Below, piece by piece: positions 47,221 through 59,178 of a stretch of 64,000 nt of DNA; positions within the stretch are counted from its first letter, which is position 1; every line of letters begins with the position of its first letter. Both the position numbers and the translations under genes were made by a program. Below the pieces are notes generated by a model. It saw nothing but the letters and a program-made list of their open reading frames with translations, ran no database searches and had not been told where the DNA came from. The stretch is from Endothia cerciana (Eukaryota > Ascomycota > Sordariomycetes > Diaporthales > Cryphonectriaceae): NCBI GenBank assembly GCA_026119935.1, contig JALRMH010000020.1, forward strand, positions 600,122-664,121. Direction: 5' to 3'.

Positions 47221-47907
47221 TCATCCAAATTTCGCCGGATTGCTGGGTATCAACTTCTGCAGCACCTCAAGCTGCCTTATCTGCTGCCTCTTCCGAATGT
47301 CCTTCACATCCCGCCTGTCGCGCCGCTGTTGGCCGTTGCCGAACACGACGGTGAAATCATCAATATTTGCGCCGGGAGGGATGATCGTTCGCGGGGAGAT
47401 GGTACACCACTATAGGTTGACTTGAGTCAGTGAAACGTGCCCGAAATCCAGCGCATATTGGCTATGCACGAGGGAGGATAACTGGGAGCTTACATCCCCA
47501 ATCCTGGCGCCCCTCCCGATCCTCGCGCCGACACCCACCACACTCCCCTCACCGATCACCGTGCCGCCGGCCTCGAGCACCGCGCCGGCCTGAACGGTAC
47601 AGTAATCACTGATGGTCACGCCCTGCCCCTCGCCTCCGGTGCCACCGCCCTCGGGGACCGCGCCGACGTGCGTCCGCTCCTGCACGATGCACCGCTTCCC
47701 GACGTCGACGGGCCCGACCTGGGACTCCACTTTTGCCCGCGGGTGCACGAGGCTCTCGGTGCGCAGGGTGATGGTGTGGATGCCCGTCAGGATGGCGGAG
47801 TCGGCGATGATGAGCGAGGAGGAGAAGCGCACGGGGGCTTTGGGGCCCGAGTCCTTGAGCGGTGGGAGGATGGAGTGGCGTTTATTGGAGGAGGAGGAGG
47901 AGGACAT
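47221..47907 (-). CDS. Dynactin subunit 6 (p27)
   Basis: Exon 1 runs from ATG 47907 to 47494 and exon 2 from 47409 to TGA 47223-47221, with an 84-nt intron (GTAAGC donor, CTGAC branch, TATAG acceptor). The 200-residue product is the usual family size. It is built of left-handed beta-helix hexapeptides: ISDYCTVQAGAVLEAGGTVI, EGSVVGVGARIGRGARIGD, then CTISPRTIIPPGANIDDFTV across the splice, ending in FGNGQQRRDRR and a charged helix. This is the p25/p27 pointed-end complex signature of dynactin, which adapts cytoplasmic dynein to cargo such as endosomes in fungal hyphae. The gene is divergent from NDUFV1. Confidence 0.9.
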
Positions 47908-48561
47908 CGTGATGGTTGCTGCGAGCCTAGATGGGGGCGAACGCCTTGATGGTGGAGCCTCGATGCTCCGCGTGTTGTTTGGTCTGCCAGATTATTTACA
48001 ACAAGGTCATTATCGCGTGGCTAGTCGCGCGCGCTTGGGGGCTCCAGCCCAAGCTGCCTGGGCCAGCTGGGTAGTAAGGTCGGCAGGCTAGTTATGGCCG
48101 GAGGTGCCGAGGGGCTTCGAGTAAGAGACAAACGTTAAAGCTCCAGAGATCAGGGTAGCCCTGGAGGTTGCGCCGCATCGCAGGATCGACGTGTTAGTTG
48201 AAAGACCCTTTGATTGACGTTAAAGACCGCGGTTAGGCGGTCCAGGGATCTGACCGGGGGGTAAAAATCTATGACATACCATAGTAGCAGCTAGGAAGGG
48301 AGCTTGCCACCCTTGTTTCCGCCGTACTAGCATTTACCCACTGTAAATCCGGTGAATCCTGCTAAGCAGATACTTGCGGCTGTCGCACCAAGCTGTTGCG
48401 GCCAATCACGCCTGAGCAGTTACCAAAAGAGACCCGCTACAGTCGATCGAGAACGGCGTTGACTTTCCGACTGCCTCTCCCATTGCCCTCAAGACGACAA
48501 CACAACCTGCTGCCAATTGGCACACCGTCACCGCTCGCCTGAGCAAGCACAGCCTTTCACG
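47908..48561. other. Shared promoter region of dynactin 6 and NDUFV1
   Basis: 654 bp between divergent start codons; no coding sequence seen. Confidence 0.65.
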
Positions 48562-50226
48562 ATGCTATCAAGGACAGCAGCACCGACCAAGGTGTCAGCC
48601 CAGGCCCTTTCGAGGGTTGTGGCACCCGCAGCTACCGGCACCCAGCAACAAGCCCGAGGCTTCGCGACCGTCCAAGATGGCACACCCAAGAGGCAGTACG
48701 GTGGGCTCAAGGACCAGGACCGCATCTTCCAGAACCTGTACGGCCGGTACCCGCCTGACCTGAGGCACGCGAAGAAGATGGGAGACTGGCACAAGACGAA
48801 GGAGATCATACTGAAGGGCCACGACTGGATCATCGGTGAGATCAAGGCGTCGGGTCTGCGGGGGAGAGGAGGTGCTGGCTTCCCTTCGGGTCTGAAATGG
48901 GTATGTCGAAGACGTGTACTTGTTGGAGGACTACGCATGACCTGGAAGGAGTGTTGCTAACAGCCTTGTTCAACTATAGTCCTTCATGAACCCCAAGGGC
49001 TGGGAGAACGATAAGAAGCCCCGCTACCTGGTCGTCAACGCAGACGAGGGTGAGCCCGGCACCTGCAAGGACCGTGAGATCATCCGCAAGGACCCGCACA
49101 AGCTGGTCGAGGGCTGCCTCGTCGCCGGCCGCGCCATGAACGCCACCGCCGCCTACATATACATCCGCGGTGAGTTCTACCACGAGGCCGCCATCCTGCA
49201 GGAGGCCATCAACGAGGCCTACGCGGACGGGCTGATCGGGAAGAACGCGTGCGGCTCCGGCTATGACTTTGACGTGTACCTGCACCGTGGTGCCGGCGCC
49301 TACGTCTGCGGCGAGGAGACTAGCTTGATCGAGTCGCTCGAGGGCAAGCCTGGGAAGCCCAGACTCAAGCCACCGTTCCCTGCGGCCATCGGTCTGTTCG
49401 GGTGTGCGTCGACTGTGGCCAATGTTGAGACTGTTGCGGTAGCGCCCACCATCTGCCGAAGAGGTGGCGGCTGGTTTGCTGGTTTCGGCCGGGAGCGGAA
49501 CCAGGGCACCAAGTTGTTCTGCATCAGTGGCCATGTCAATAACCCCTGCACTGTCGAGGAGGAGATGAGTATCTCCATGCGGGAGTTGCTCGAGAAGCAC
49601 TGCGGTGGCGTCCGTGGTGGCTGGGACAACCTGCTGGCCGTTATCCCTGGCGGGTCGTCTACGCCAATCCTGCCCAAGCACATCTGCGACGACCAGATCA
49701 TGGATTTTGACGGCTTGAAGGACAGCCAGTCTGGTCTCGGTACCGCTGCTGTCATCGTCATGGACAAGAGCACTGACGTTGTTCGTGCCATTGCTCGGTT
49801 ATCGCACTTCTACCGCCACGAGTCCTGCGGTCAATGCACGCCTTGCCGCGAGGGCAGCAAGTGGACGGAGCAGATCATGAGCCGATTCCAGCACGGCATG
49901 GGTCGCGAGAGGGAAATCGATATGTTGCAGGAGTTGACCAAGCAGGTCGAGGGCCACACTATTTGCGGTAAGCCATCCCCGACCTTATTACAATCTTTTT
50001 CTTTCTTCTCCCTCCTTATTTTCTTTTTGAATCTTGGCGCTGATATCGTTGTACAGCTCTCGGCGAGGCTTTCGCGTGGCCCATCCAGGGTCTCATCCGA
50101 CACTTCCGGCCAGAGCTTGAGAAGCGCATGCAGGATTACGCGCAGAAGACCGGCGGTCCGGCTTTGGCCGGTGGGTGGGCACACGATACGAGGGCGCAGG
50201 GACACTTGGTCGCTCCAGGCCAGTAA
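48562..50226 (+). CDS. nuo51: NADH:ubiquinone oxidoreductase 51 kDa subunit (NDUFV1), mitochondrial
   Basis: Join of 48562-48900, 48980-49967 and 50057-50226, giving 498 residues, the normal family length. ATG 48562 starts a mitochondrial presequence (MLSRTAAPTK..., Arg/Ser/Ala-rich, cleavage near RGFATVQ). The product carries the FMN and NADH site of complex I: GRGGAGFPSG (101-110), NADEGEPGTCKDREI, and GAGAYVCGEETSLIESLEG. It also holds the N3 [4Fe-4S] ligands SCGQCTPC (about 395-402) and the distal Cys in HTICALGEAFAWP (about 442), which spans the second splice junction. It oxidises NADH in the matrix arm. The symbol follows Neurospora usage. Confidence 0.97.
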
Positions 50227-50796
50227 GGGCCGCGCGACACGGGGAGGTAGCATAGATTGTTTTCGCAGGCATCGGCGTTGCGTGCGTGGTTTCGAAAAGA
50301 ATAAACGATCTAACTGTACATTGATTCTACACGAACCTTCCTTTGGGAATGTATTGTACCTATCTTGTCGTTGAGCTATGTAATTCTTGTTCTCCGGCTC
50401 CTTGAGTTCCGGCCGGCACGACAGTAAATCGGGGTATATCGCAACAAATTGTCTACAGTCTGTTAGTCGAGACCCAAGACTGGGGGTTGTGGATCGCAGC
50501 ATAAGCGTGCACCATTGTATTATTTTCGGTCGTCCTCAGATCCTTCGGCCCTCTGTAAACACGTCCCATGCTGACCCGTGAGTGGGATACTTAACTGTGG
50601 GCCGAGCCGTATCCTGGCACCATGCCAATCAGCGGCAGCATTGAGACCGTGTTCTCAATCTCACCACTGACAAACCCAACTGCAAAGTCAAAACTCCATA
50701 CCAAACTTTGACTTTCGGGCATCTCTTTCAGATTCTGATTTATACGAACCTGATCTGCATGGCCGAGTGAGCGCTCGCGGCTTCTGTGACGGCGGT
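50227..50796. other. Intergenic region between NDUFV1 and the PEX11 gene
   Basis: 3' UTR and promoter; nothing else recognised. Confidence 0.6.
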
Positions 50797-52067
50797 ATGG
50801 CTGAGCAGACGATCACAGTGGCTCCATCGACGCTGGAGCAGTTCATCCGCTTTGGCACTGATGCTGGTGAGTCCCCTCTATGTCTCACGGATGAAACGCG
50901 AATCGCAATGAGCCCATCCCCATCGATAGTCCTGCTAGTCAGGAGCGTGCTGACATACTCGTCTTATCGCAAGCCGGCATCGAGCGAACGCTGCGGATGG
51001 TCCAGGCCGTCTCGATGCTCGTCCTGTCACAGCCCCTCCTGACGAGCGGCTTTGCTAAGCTCATCGCGCTGGGCAATCAGCATGTCTGGGTCGAGCCCCG
51101 GAGTGCAGATATCGCCGCCCTCGGTGAGCTACGGGGCAAGGTGGCCCTCGCGAGGCGGTTCTTCCGGATGTTCCGGTTCTTGGAAGCGTTCCACGCGGCT
51201 CATGTGATATACGCATCGTTCTACGCTTCGAAGCCGGCGCTGTCGCAAACACCGGCTGCGCCGCCAGTCCCGGCCATAGATCCTGAGGTCACCGATGGGG
51301 AGAAAATGACTGGCACTGATAAGAGCCAAGTGCAAGAAAGTCAGGCTGCGGCTCCGAGCACGAGTTCCGACATCGCCGATGGAGACAAAGGCGCCAAACC
51401 CGCAGAGGCAGAAGCACAGCCAGCCCGGCCTAAGCGCACGTGCAACTGCAAGCACCGCCATCATCACGACCACCACAACGGCAAGGCCAGGGACCCCAAC
51501 AAAATCCCCGCCGAGGCCTGGCTGGATATCTTCTCCCGCACGTTCAACGGGATGTACCTGCTCCTGGAGACCATCACGCTCGCGGACGCGCTCCAGCTCC
51601 CGGGCCTCCCGCTCTGGGGCGCGCGCTGGTCCGCCGTCCTGCACGTGGAGGGCCAGCGCTTCTGGTTCTTCTCGCTGCTGTGCGGGGTGGCCGCGGGGCT
51701 GCTTAAGGTGGTGAAGCTCATCGCGTACGGGCCGGTGCCGCAGACGGGCGAGGGCGAGGGCTACGGGACGTGGGAGCGGAAGCCGGAGGGCGAGATGGAG
51801 GAGTGGGAGAAGATGCGCGAGAAGATGCGGCGGTTCGTGCACCGGCAGAGGGAGGGCAGGAAGGCGTGGCAGCGGGAGATCCGGACGAGGGGGTACAGGA
51901 CGGCCAGGCGGTGTGTGGCGGACCTGCTGGACCTGGCGGTGCCGGGGAGCGTGGTCGGCTGGGTGAGGGTGCAGCCCGGGACGGTGGGATTGGTGATGGT
52001 CGTCTCGACGTGGCTTACAGGGCTGGAGATCTGGGAGAGGTGTGGAGGGGAGAAGGGCAGGACCTAG
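50797..52067 (+). CDS. PEX11-family peroxisomal membrane protein
   Basis: Exons 50797-50866 and 50974-52067 (intron 107 nt; donor GTGAGT, acceptor CAAG) give 387 residues. The start MAEQTITVAPSTLEQFIRFG and the spliced junction DAAGIERTLRMVQA match the N-terminal amphipathic helix region of PEX11 proteins, which tubulate and divide peroxisomes. Later PEX11-like blocks are ARRFFRMFRFLEAFHAAHVI, WLDIFSRTFNGMYLLLETIT, and C-terminal hydrophobic segments (FWFFSLLCGVAAGLLKVVKL and VGLVMVVSTWLTGLEIW). It is longer than yeast Pex11 because of a central low-complexity insert (about residues 130-205) that ends in a Cys/His-rich stretch, CNCKHRHHHDHH. By length it may be the PEX11C/GIM5-like paralogue rather than the main PEX11. 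Confidence 0.85.
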
Positions 52068-52919
52068 ATATCTTTATAAAGATGGATGGTAGATGAAGGC
52101 CATTTTGCTATACAAATGTGAGATCTTCATTCGGGTACCTGCTCTGAAATGCCGAAAGAAAGGGCGAAGGGTGGGGGAGGCTCTACGCAGGCTTTCCCGG
52201 TCTCACTGTCTGGTCTGAGCATCCGCCTCTGCTTTGAGGTTAATCTTACGAGGATAGTGCACAGTCACTCAGACTTTGTTACGATGTCACCCAGGACCAA
52301 AGTCACCCAGGTTATACCATCCCATCCCATCCCACGAGCACAGCCAAGGAGATGATATATGGTCACCGACAGAACCCTGAGCACTGGATTTGGTATTTGC
52401 CAGACGGGTCATGATAAAGATTTGTATTGTATCTTGCTAGTCTCCATATGCATGCTCAGAGGTTAAGAGTTTTTGCTGTAGTGAAGATATAAGCACAACA
52501 AGTAGGCTCTGCTGCACTGCCACAGCAACCGCTCTGCAACGGTGAGACAAACAAAGGCCCAGCCGTAGCCCAGCCTTGACCTGCTGCCGGTGGAGCAAGT
52601 CCAGCCCCAGTCTTGAGCTGGAGGGTGCAGGGTGCAGGGTGCAGGGTGCAGGGTGCAGGGTGCAGGGGGGTGCGCTGCTAGCTCGGCGGCGCCAGTGCTT
52701 CTTATGTTCACTCAAGGTTTCGTTCGTTTGTCTTTCCAGGTTCAATCACTCGACGGATCCAAACATCAAAGGAACTACACCACGATCTTTACTTTCGAGT
52801 TGCCCACCTGAAAGGCAGCCCACCCCCACTCACATTCAGCTCAGGGGCTCGTTCCTCTTTTCCTGTCCATACCACTCACTGCCCAATGGTCTGCAGACTT
52901 AACTGACCTTACTGCAAAG
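52068..52919. other. Intergenic / 5' leader region of the Mlp1-Tpr gene
   Basis: Contains a heptanucleotide minisatellite (52624-52665) about 250 bp before the ATG. No supported coding sequence. Confidence 0.6.
52624..52665. repeat. Heptanucleotide tandem repeat, unit GGTGCAG, six perfect copies
   Basis: Six exact head-to-tail copies in the upstream region of the nucleoporin gene, read directly. Confidence 0.95.
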
Positions 52920-55900
52920 ATGGCAGCTGCCGAAGTGGCTGTGGACTTTGCCTACCTGTCCACGCACCTCGGCGTGCCAGACACCACCCTCTCGACGGTC
53001 GCAAGCCAGCCTACCCCCGACCTTGTCACTATCGTTCTGCAGGCAGTCATCGCGAAGGCTCACGAGTTCGACGCGCTGTATGCCGAGAAGCTCCAGGTCG
53101 ACATCGAGCTCGAGAACGCCGTTCGCAGCTCCGAGGCGCGATGCCAAACATTCAAGGCCACGGTCGACAAGGCCCTGAAGGACGTGGAGGAGGTGCGAAA
53201 GAAGCTTCAGGCTGAAGGTAAGCTACCGCAGCCCCCCCCCCCCCCCCAAGCTGCTGCCTGACGTGCCTGCGGCCGTATTTAGAGCTCGTACTGACGCGCG
53301 CCTGCCCCGCTCAGAATCCGCACGGCAGGCTATCGAGACCGAGCTTCAGCAGGTCAGGTCCTCGAGCGGCAACAGTCTGTCAGAGATCGAGTCCCTGCGC
53401 GCGCGCATCACATCCCTCGAGACGTCGAACCGCGACACGCTCGCCATCATCGAGACCAAGAATAAGACGAACACGGAACTGCTGGAGGAGCTGCAGAAGA
53501 TACAGGTCAAGAACACTGGCCTCAACAAGAAGATCTCGGAGCTTGAACAGTCCGTGCAAGCCGAGAGGGCCGCCGCGACCAGCGCGAAGTGGCGCGAGCA
53601 GAACCTACAGCAGGAGCTCCACTTGACCCGACAGAACAACGAGTGGTTCGAAAAGGAGCTGCAGACCAAGCGGGAGGAGGCACTCAAATACCGGAAGGAA
53701 AAGGGTGCCCGTATCTCCGAGCTCGAGCGGCTCAATGACGAACAGCGCTCCACAATCGATTCTCTGACGCGAGGCGAACAACAGCTGCGATCCCGTCTAC
53801 AGGAAGCACAGGACAAGGTGGAGGCAGGCCTCAAGAAGATTCAGCATCTCCAGGAGCAAGCGGCTCGCGCAGAGAACAACTTTCGCCAGGAGATCGAGGC
53901 GTCTCAGCGCCTGGCCGAGCTACAACACCAACAGGCCGAGACCAGCAAGCAGCGGCTTCGGGATGTTGAGGGCCGGCTCGAGACAGTGCAGGACGACTTC
54001 GCGGAACAGAAGACGCAGGTCGAGAAGAAGCTGGAAGATGAGAAGGCGCAGCACCAGAAGACCTACGAGCGGGTACAACAACTCGAGCAGGAGATCAGTC
54101 AGTTCCAGGCAGCTGGTCCTTCCCAGGGAGGACTCGGCTCCAGGCCGCAAACTCCTGTCGCCAATGGGTCCCACCTGAGAGCCGGCTCGCCCTTTGCAAC
54201 ACCTGGCTCGATCAGGGGCAAGGGAATGACCGCGACCCAGGCTCTCGATGAGCTATGGAAGGTCAAGACCGAGTTGATCACTGTGAAGAGACGAAACCAG
54301 CAGTTGGTTCAGGAGCTGGATGAGACCATGTCTATCCTCGAGGCGAAGGCCCCTGAGTTTAATGGACTGGAGGCGGAGATCGAACGCCTCCGAGCCGAAA
54401 ACACCCAGATGACTCAGCTGGCCGACGAGAGCTATCAGGAGCGTGACACTGCGAAGAAGGCCGCCCGCAAGGCAGAGTCTGCACTGAGTACAGCTCAGTC
54501 AGAAGTCAACATCCTGCGCGCCCAGCTCCGCGACCTGGGCATACAGATCCAGTTCCTCGTCTTCAACCTCCAGGCTCAGGAGAAGGGCTGGGACCAGCTC
54601 TCTCAGGAGGAAGCGATACGGTTCGAGCAACTCCAGAGGGGCGAGATCGCCGAGGGTTCCCTTGACGACTTGTCGGATACCCACCGCTTCATTACAGAGA
54701 AATTCGTTGCGTTCAAGGACATCCATGAGCTTCAGTCCAAGAATCAAGAGCTGCTCAGGATCACTCGGGAGCTTGCCGACAAGATGGAGAGCGAGGAGGC
54801 GCTTGCAGCTAAACAGCAAGCAGTCGAAAATGAGCGGGAGCTCGTGTCTCTACGTGAGACGTGCGTCCGACTGCAGGACGAGATCAGGTCCATCACGGTG
54901 CGCATGCAGTCTCACATCAAGGAGCGGGATATGTTCCGGCGTATGGCAGAGGCTCACAGATCCGGTGTTGGCGAGGTTGATTCTCCAAGCGGAAGCCAAC
55001 GGGAGGTTCTCGCAAGCATCGAGCAGAACACGATGGAAGAGCCGGAGGTCACAACAATGCTTCGCGAGCTGCAAAGCAATTTCGACTCGTACCGACAGGA
55101 GGCTAGCACCGACCGCAAGGCCATGCGCGAGCAGGTTGACAAGATATCTTCGGAGAAGAATTCGTTGTCGGCAGAGGTTTCCAGGCTGCGTAGTCAATAT
55201 GAGCTGGCACAGGAACGCTTGGCAATGCTGCAGTCCAATTACGAGGCACTGCAGCACGAGAAGTCGGAGATTCAGAGGAGGAACCAGGGCCTCTCGGAGT
55301 CTGCGGCCAAGCAGGACTTGCGGAGTCAGCAATTGGCGGCGGATCTCGTCGAGACGAAGGCTCTGCTGGACAGCATTCAGAGCAAGAACGCAAACCTGAC
55401 GGCGGAGAAGGAGCTCAGCACCAGCATCCGAGACCGGCTCACTCAAGACAACGAGAGTCTTACCCAAGAGAAGGCTCGTTTGAGTGCTGCACTTGGCCAG
55501 CAACAGAGTCTGTTGAACGAGCGAGAGATTTCGGAATCAGAGAGTCGACGCAGACTCAACGAGCAGGTTGAGTCGCTGAAGACAGAGCTGAACACGACCA
55601 AGCGGAAATTTTCAGAAGAGATCGATGAGAGCAGGAAGCTCCAGCAACGGAAGGAATATGAGAATCAACAGCACCAGCAGCGCGTCGATGAGCTCATGGC
55701 CACTATCAACTCCGTCAAGGAGGAACTGGTCGCTGCTAAGACCAGCAAAGATCACCTGCAGGCTCGTGTTGACGAGCTCACGATTGAGCTTCGCAGCGCT
55801 CATGAGAAGGCCGAGCGCCTGCAGCCGCGGCCGACACCTAGACCTGGCACTGCCATCGAATCTAGAACCGCCGATGCAGAAACCGAGGCCCAAATCGAAG

Positions 55901-58900
55901 AACTCGTCAATGAGATCTCGGACCTCAGGCGGGATCTGGAACTGGCCAATTCGCACCTAGCATCGGCTCAGTCGCAGGTCGAGTCCTATAAGGAGATCGC
56001 GACTGGTGCTGAGGAGTCGCTCAATGAGATCAACGCGACACAGGATCAGTACCGCGAGCAGATAGAAGCTGATCTTGCTGCGAAGGATGCCCAAATCAAG
56101 GAACTTCAGCAGCGTATCGAGGATGTCTCCACGGAATTGAGCAACTCTAACGGCGAGCTCACGTCCCTGCGAGATTCCCAGGCTGAGGTCACACGCAAGT
56201 TCGAAGAGGAGAAGCGTATTCTCGGGGAGGAGATCTCCAGTATGAAGGACGACGCGGAACGACTTAAGGAGCGTGCAAAGTACCACCAGCAGGATCTCCG
56301 TGCTCAGGCAGACATTGCCAAGAAGGCACAGCAAGACTATGAGACCGAGTTGGTCAAGCACGCGGATGCTGCGAAGGCTCTGCAAAGTCTCCGCGCTCAA
56401 CATAACCAGCTGAAGACCCAATCAGCTTCGTGGAGGGCCGAGGCTGAGTCTGCGAAGCACACGCTTGAGGACAACAAGAGGTCGTTCTCTGAGCGAGAGC
56501 AGCAATTGCGGCAAGAAATTCTGGAACTGAGGGAGAGACGCCGCGATATCGATCAACAGAACAAGTTGCTGCAGGAGCAACTTAATAGTTTCACGTCTCA
56601 GCTTGCGTCCATCAAGGAGAACCGCACTGCTTTCATGGATGCTGAGGGCGACTCTACCGCATCTGTCCCTGGCTCTGACATTGAGCGACTCACCGAGCTC
56701 AACAAGTACTTGCACCGCGAGAAGGAGATCTTGGAGGTGCAATACAATATCAAAGTCCGCGAGGCCGAGCGCTTGCAACAACAGCTCGAGTCGAAGCAGT
56801 CACAGCTGGAAGAGAGCCAGCTGCGGCTTGAGCAGGAGCGCGTGGCGAGGACCGACAACAGCTTCGCGAAGAGTCACGAGGAGTTGATGGCCAAGTTGAA
56901 CGAGCTCAATCTGATTAGGGAGAGCAACACCACCCTTCGCAGCGAGAACAAGCGCCTCGAGCGTCAGCTTGGGGAGAAGAATGCTGAGATAAACAAGTTG
57001 GGCGCCGAGATCGAGCCGATGAGGAACGATCAGAATCAGCTTGAGGACCGAAAGGCGTACCTGGAGCAAGAGCTTGCGCAGATGACCGAGGATCGCAACC
57101 GCTGGTCAAAGCGGGTGGAAAGCATCGTGAACCAACAGGGCCGGGTCGATCCAGCTGAGGTCGAGTCACTGAAGACGAAGCTATCCGAAGTCGAGACTGA
57201 ACGTGACACGCTCAAGAAATCTGAGGAGTCACTCAAGGTCAAGATCACAGAACTCGAAATGACTATGGAGAACGACAAGGCCAACTGGACAGCGGCTCGT
57301 GCTAAAATCATCGAACAAGCCAAGAATAGGGATAGGGACAAGGCGCAAAGGATAACCGAATTGACGGCCGAGCGGGATAACGTGCAAGCTCAGCTCAACG
57401 ATTTCAAGGAACGACTGACCTCCCTCCAGGCTGAGCTTGACCAGGCTGTTCAGGAAAAGTCGGCTTTGGAGGCACGGGTCAATGAATTGCAACAACAAAT
57501 TGCGTCGACCGCCAATGTTGCAGGAGAGACTCCTGCCGTGGATGCATCCACAGCGCCGGCTGACCAGCTATTCCAGTTACAACAGCAGCTAGAGAGCATC
57601 CAGCAGGAACTGATTGCGGTTAACGAGGCCAAGGCAGCGGCCGACAAAGAGGCCACCACTGTTCGCTCGCAACTTGTCGAGGTTATGCAAGAGCGCGATG
57701 CGGCTCGGTCTCAAGCTCAGGCCCAGGCCCAGGCCCAGGCCCAGGCCCAAGCCCAGGCCACGACCGAAGCAGCTCCACAAGTCGAGTCTCAAGCTTCTCA
57801 GAACGGTGTTATTGCAGGCGTCCAGCCGCCTGCGGCCCCTCTGCCTGATACCGAGCGCGCCGAGCTTCAGCAGAAGTTGGCTCAGGCCGAGGCTCGGGTC
57901 GCCGAATTGGAAGCTGAGGTTACCGAGCTGAAGACCAAGATTACTGAGACTGAGACCAACATGAAGGACATCGTCGACAAGCGATCCCAAAAGATGAAGG
58001 AGGCCCTCAACAAGAGATTAGTTGACGACAAGGCCAAGAACCAAGCCGAGCTCGCGCAGGAGAAGGAGAAGGTGCAAAGCGAATACAATCTAAGACTGCA
58101 GCAAGAGCGCGCCATCTGGGAAGCCGAGAGCAAGGGCACGGCAGCTCCCAACGCCGCGCCGACCACACCAGCCAAGCAAGAACAACAGCAGCCTGCCCAG
58201 ACACCAATAGGCAGCCTGCCTGCGATGCTTGTTGCGGATTTCGCGCAGCTCAACGACGCTGACACCCGTCAACTCTTGAGTCAAAACACCACGTTGAAAT
58301 CGGTCGTTGGCAACAACATCAAGAACAAGTTGCTCGTCGAGACGAAGAAGATCAAGGATGAGACGGAGCAAGCGCTGAAGACCGAGTATGAAGGCAAGAT
58401 CGCGAGCGCCAAGGAGCAAGCTACTTTGATGGAGTCGAAGAAGTCTGCCCTACGCATCAATATGACCGAGAACAAGCACAGGCTGGCTAGTGCGAAGCTC
58501 TTCGTTGTTGAGACGGCTGCCAAGGCGACGCCAGAGCGCCCTGTTGGTGAAGTTTGGGAGGAGGCCAAAAACGCAAAGCCTGCACCACAAGCTACAGCCG
58601 CTCCTCCAGGTGCCCCCTCAGCCGCGCAAGAGAAGGCAGCGCCCGCTGCAACGACTGGTAAGCTGCGGAAGTTGTATTCCGGTTGTTCCAAAGGGGATAC
58701 TGACACTACTGAAGGCACGAGTGCTCCGTCCGCAAACGGCGCTACCGCGCAGCCCCAACAACCTGCAGCAGCAGCTGCTTCTGCCGACACACAGCCAACA
58801 AACCCCTTCGCAACAGCTTCACCGGTCAACGTTCCTGCAGCGGCTAACAATCCCTTCACTCAAGGCCAGCAGACTGCCCAGCCGGCACAGCAACCCGCTG

Positions 58901-59178
58901 CACAGGGCCAACAAGCGAACCTGGCACAGCGAACGGGGATTCCAGTCCCGACCAGAGGTGGTGCTCCCGGGCGTGGTCGCGGTGGTGTCTACCAGCGGGG
59001 TAGGGGCGGATTCCAGGGGCAGAACCGGAAAGAGAGCGGTGGTGGAGGAAGTCTCAACCCCAACGCCGATAACTTCCAGCCTGGTAACAATAACAAGCGG
59101 CCTAGCGAGTCGGATGTGGGTGGTCAGAAAGCTAAGCGCGCGCGTGGCGGCTCTGGTCCCAATAATCGCGGTGGATAG
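52920..59178 (+). CDS. Nuclear pore basket protein Mlp1/Tpr
   Basis: Exons 52920-53217, 53315-58657 and 58715-59178 give 2034 residues. The first intron (97 nt) has a GTAAGC donor and a CTGAC branch; it contains a C14 run. The second is 57 nt with GTAAGC, CTGAC and TGAAG, and is a multiple of three, so the frame also reads through it. The N-terminus through about residue 1550 is almost unbroken coiled coil. A TPR/MLP1-like region lies at about 1000-1130 and is followed by more coiled coil. The C-terminus is disordered, with Ala/Gln/Pro, NPFATAS and NPFTQGQQ patches, an RGG stretch (GRGRGGVYQRGRGGF) and a basic end (KRPSESD, KAKRARGG). The length and layout match Mlp1/Tpr, which anchors at the nuclear pore basket and acts in mRNA quality control and spindle checkpoint function. 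Confidence 0.93.
57716..57757 (+). repeat. Hexanucleotide repeat coding for alternating Gln-Ala
   Basis: Imperfect copies of CAGGCC/CAAGCC encode a (Gln-Ala)n stretch within the Mlp1/Tpr coiled coil. In frame, so copy changes are tolerated. Confidence 0.9.
58658..58714 (+). other. Probable in-frame 57-nt intron of Mlp1/Tpr
   Basis: Donor GTAAGC, CTGAC branch 12-16 nt before the acceptor TGAAG, and length divisible by three with no stop. The 19 residues it would encode (including a Cys and basic residues) differ in composition from the surrounding Ala/Pro-rich tail. Spliced product joins ATTG to TSAPS. Confidence 0.75.
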
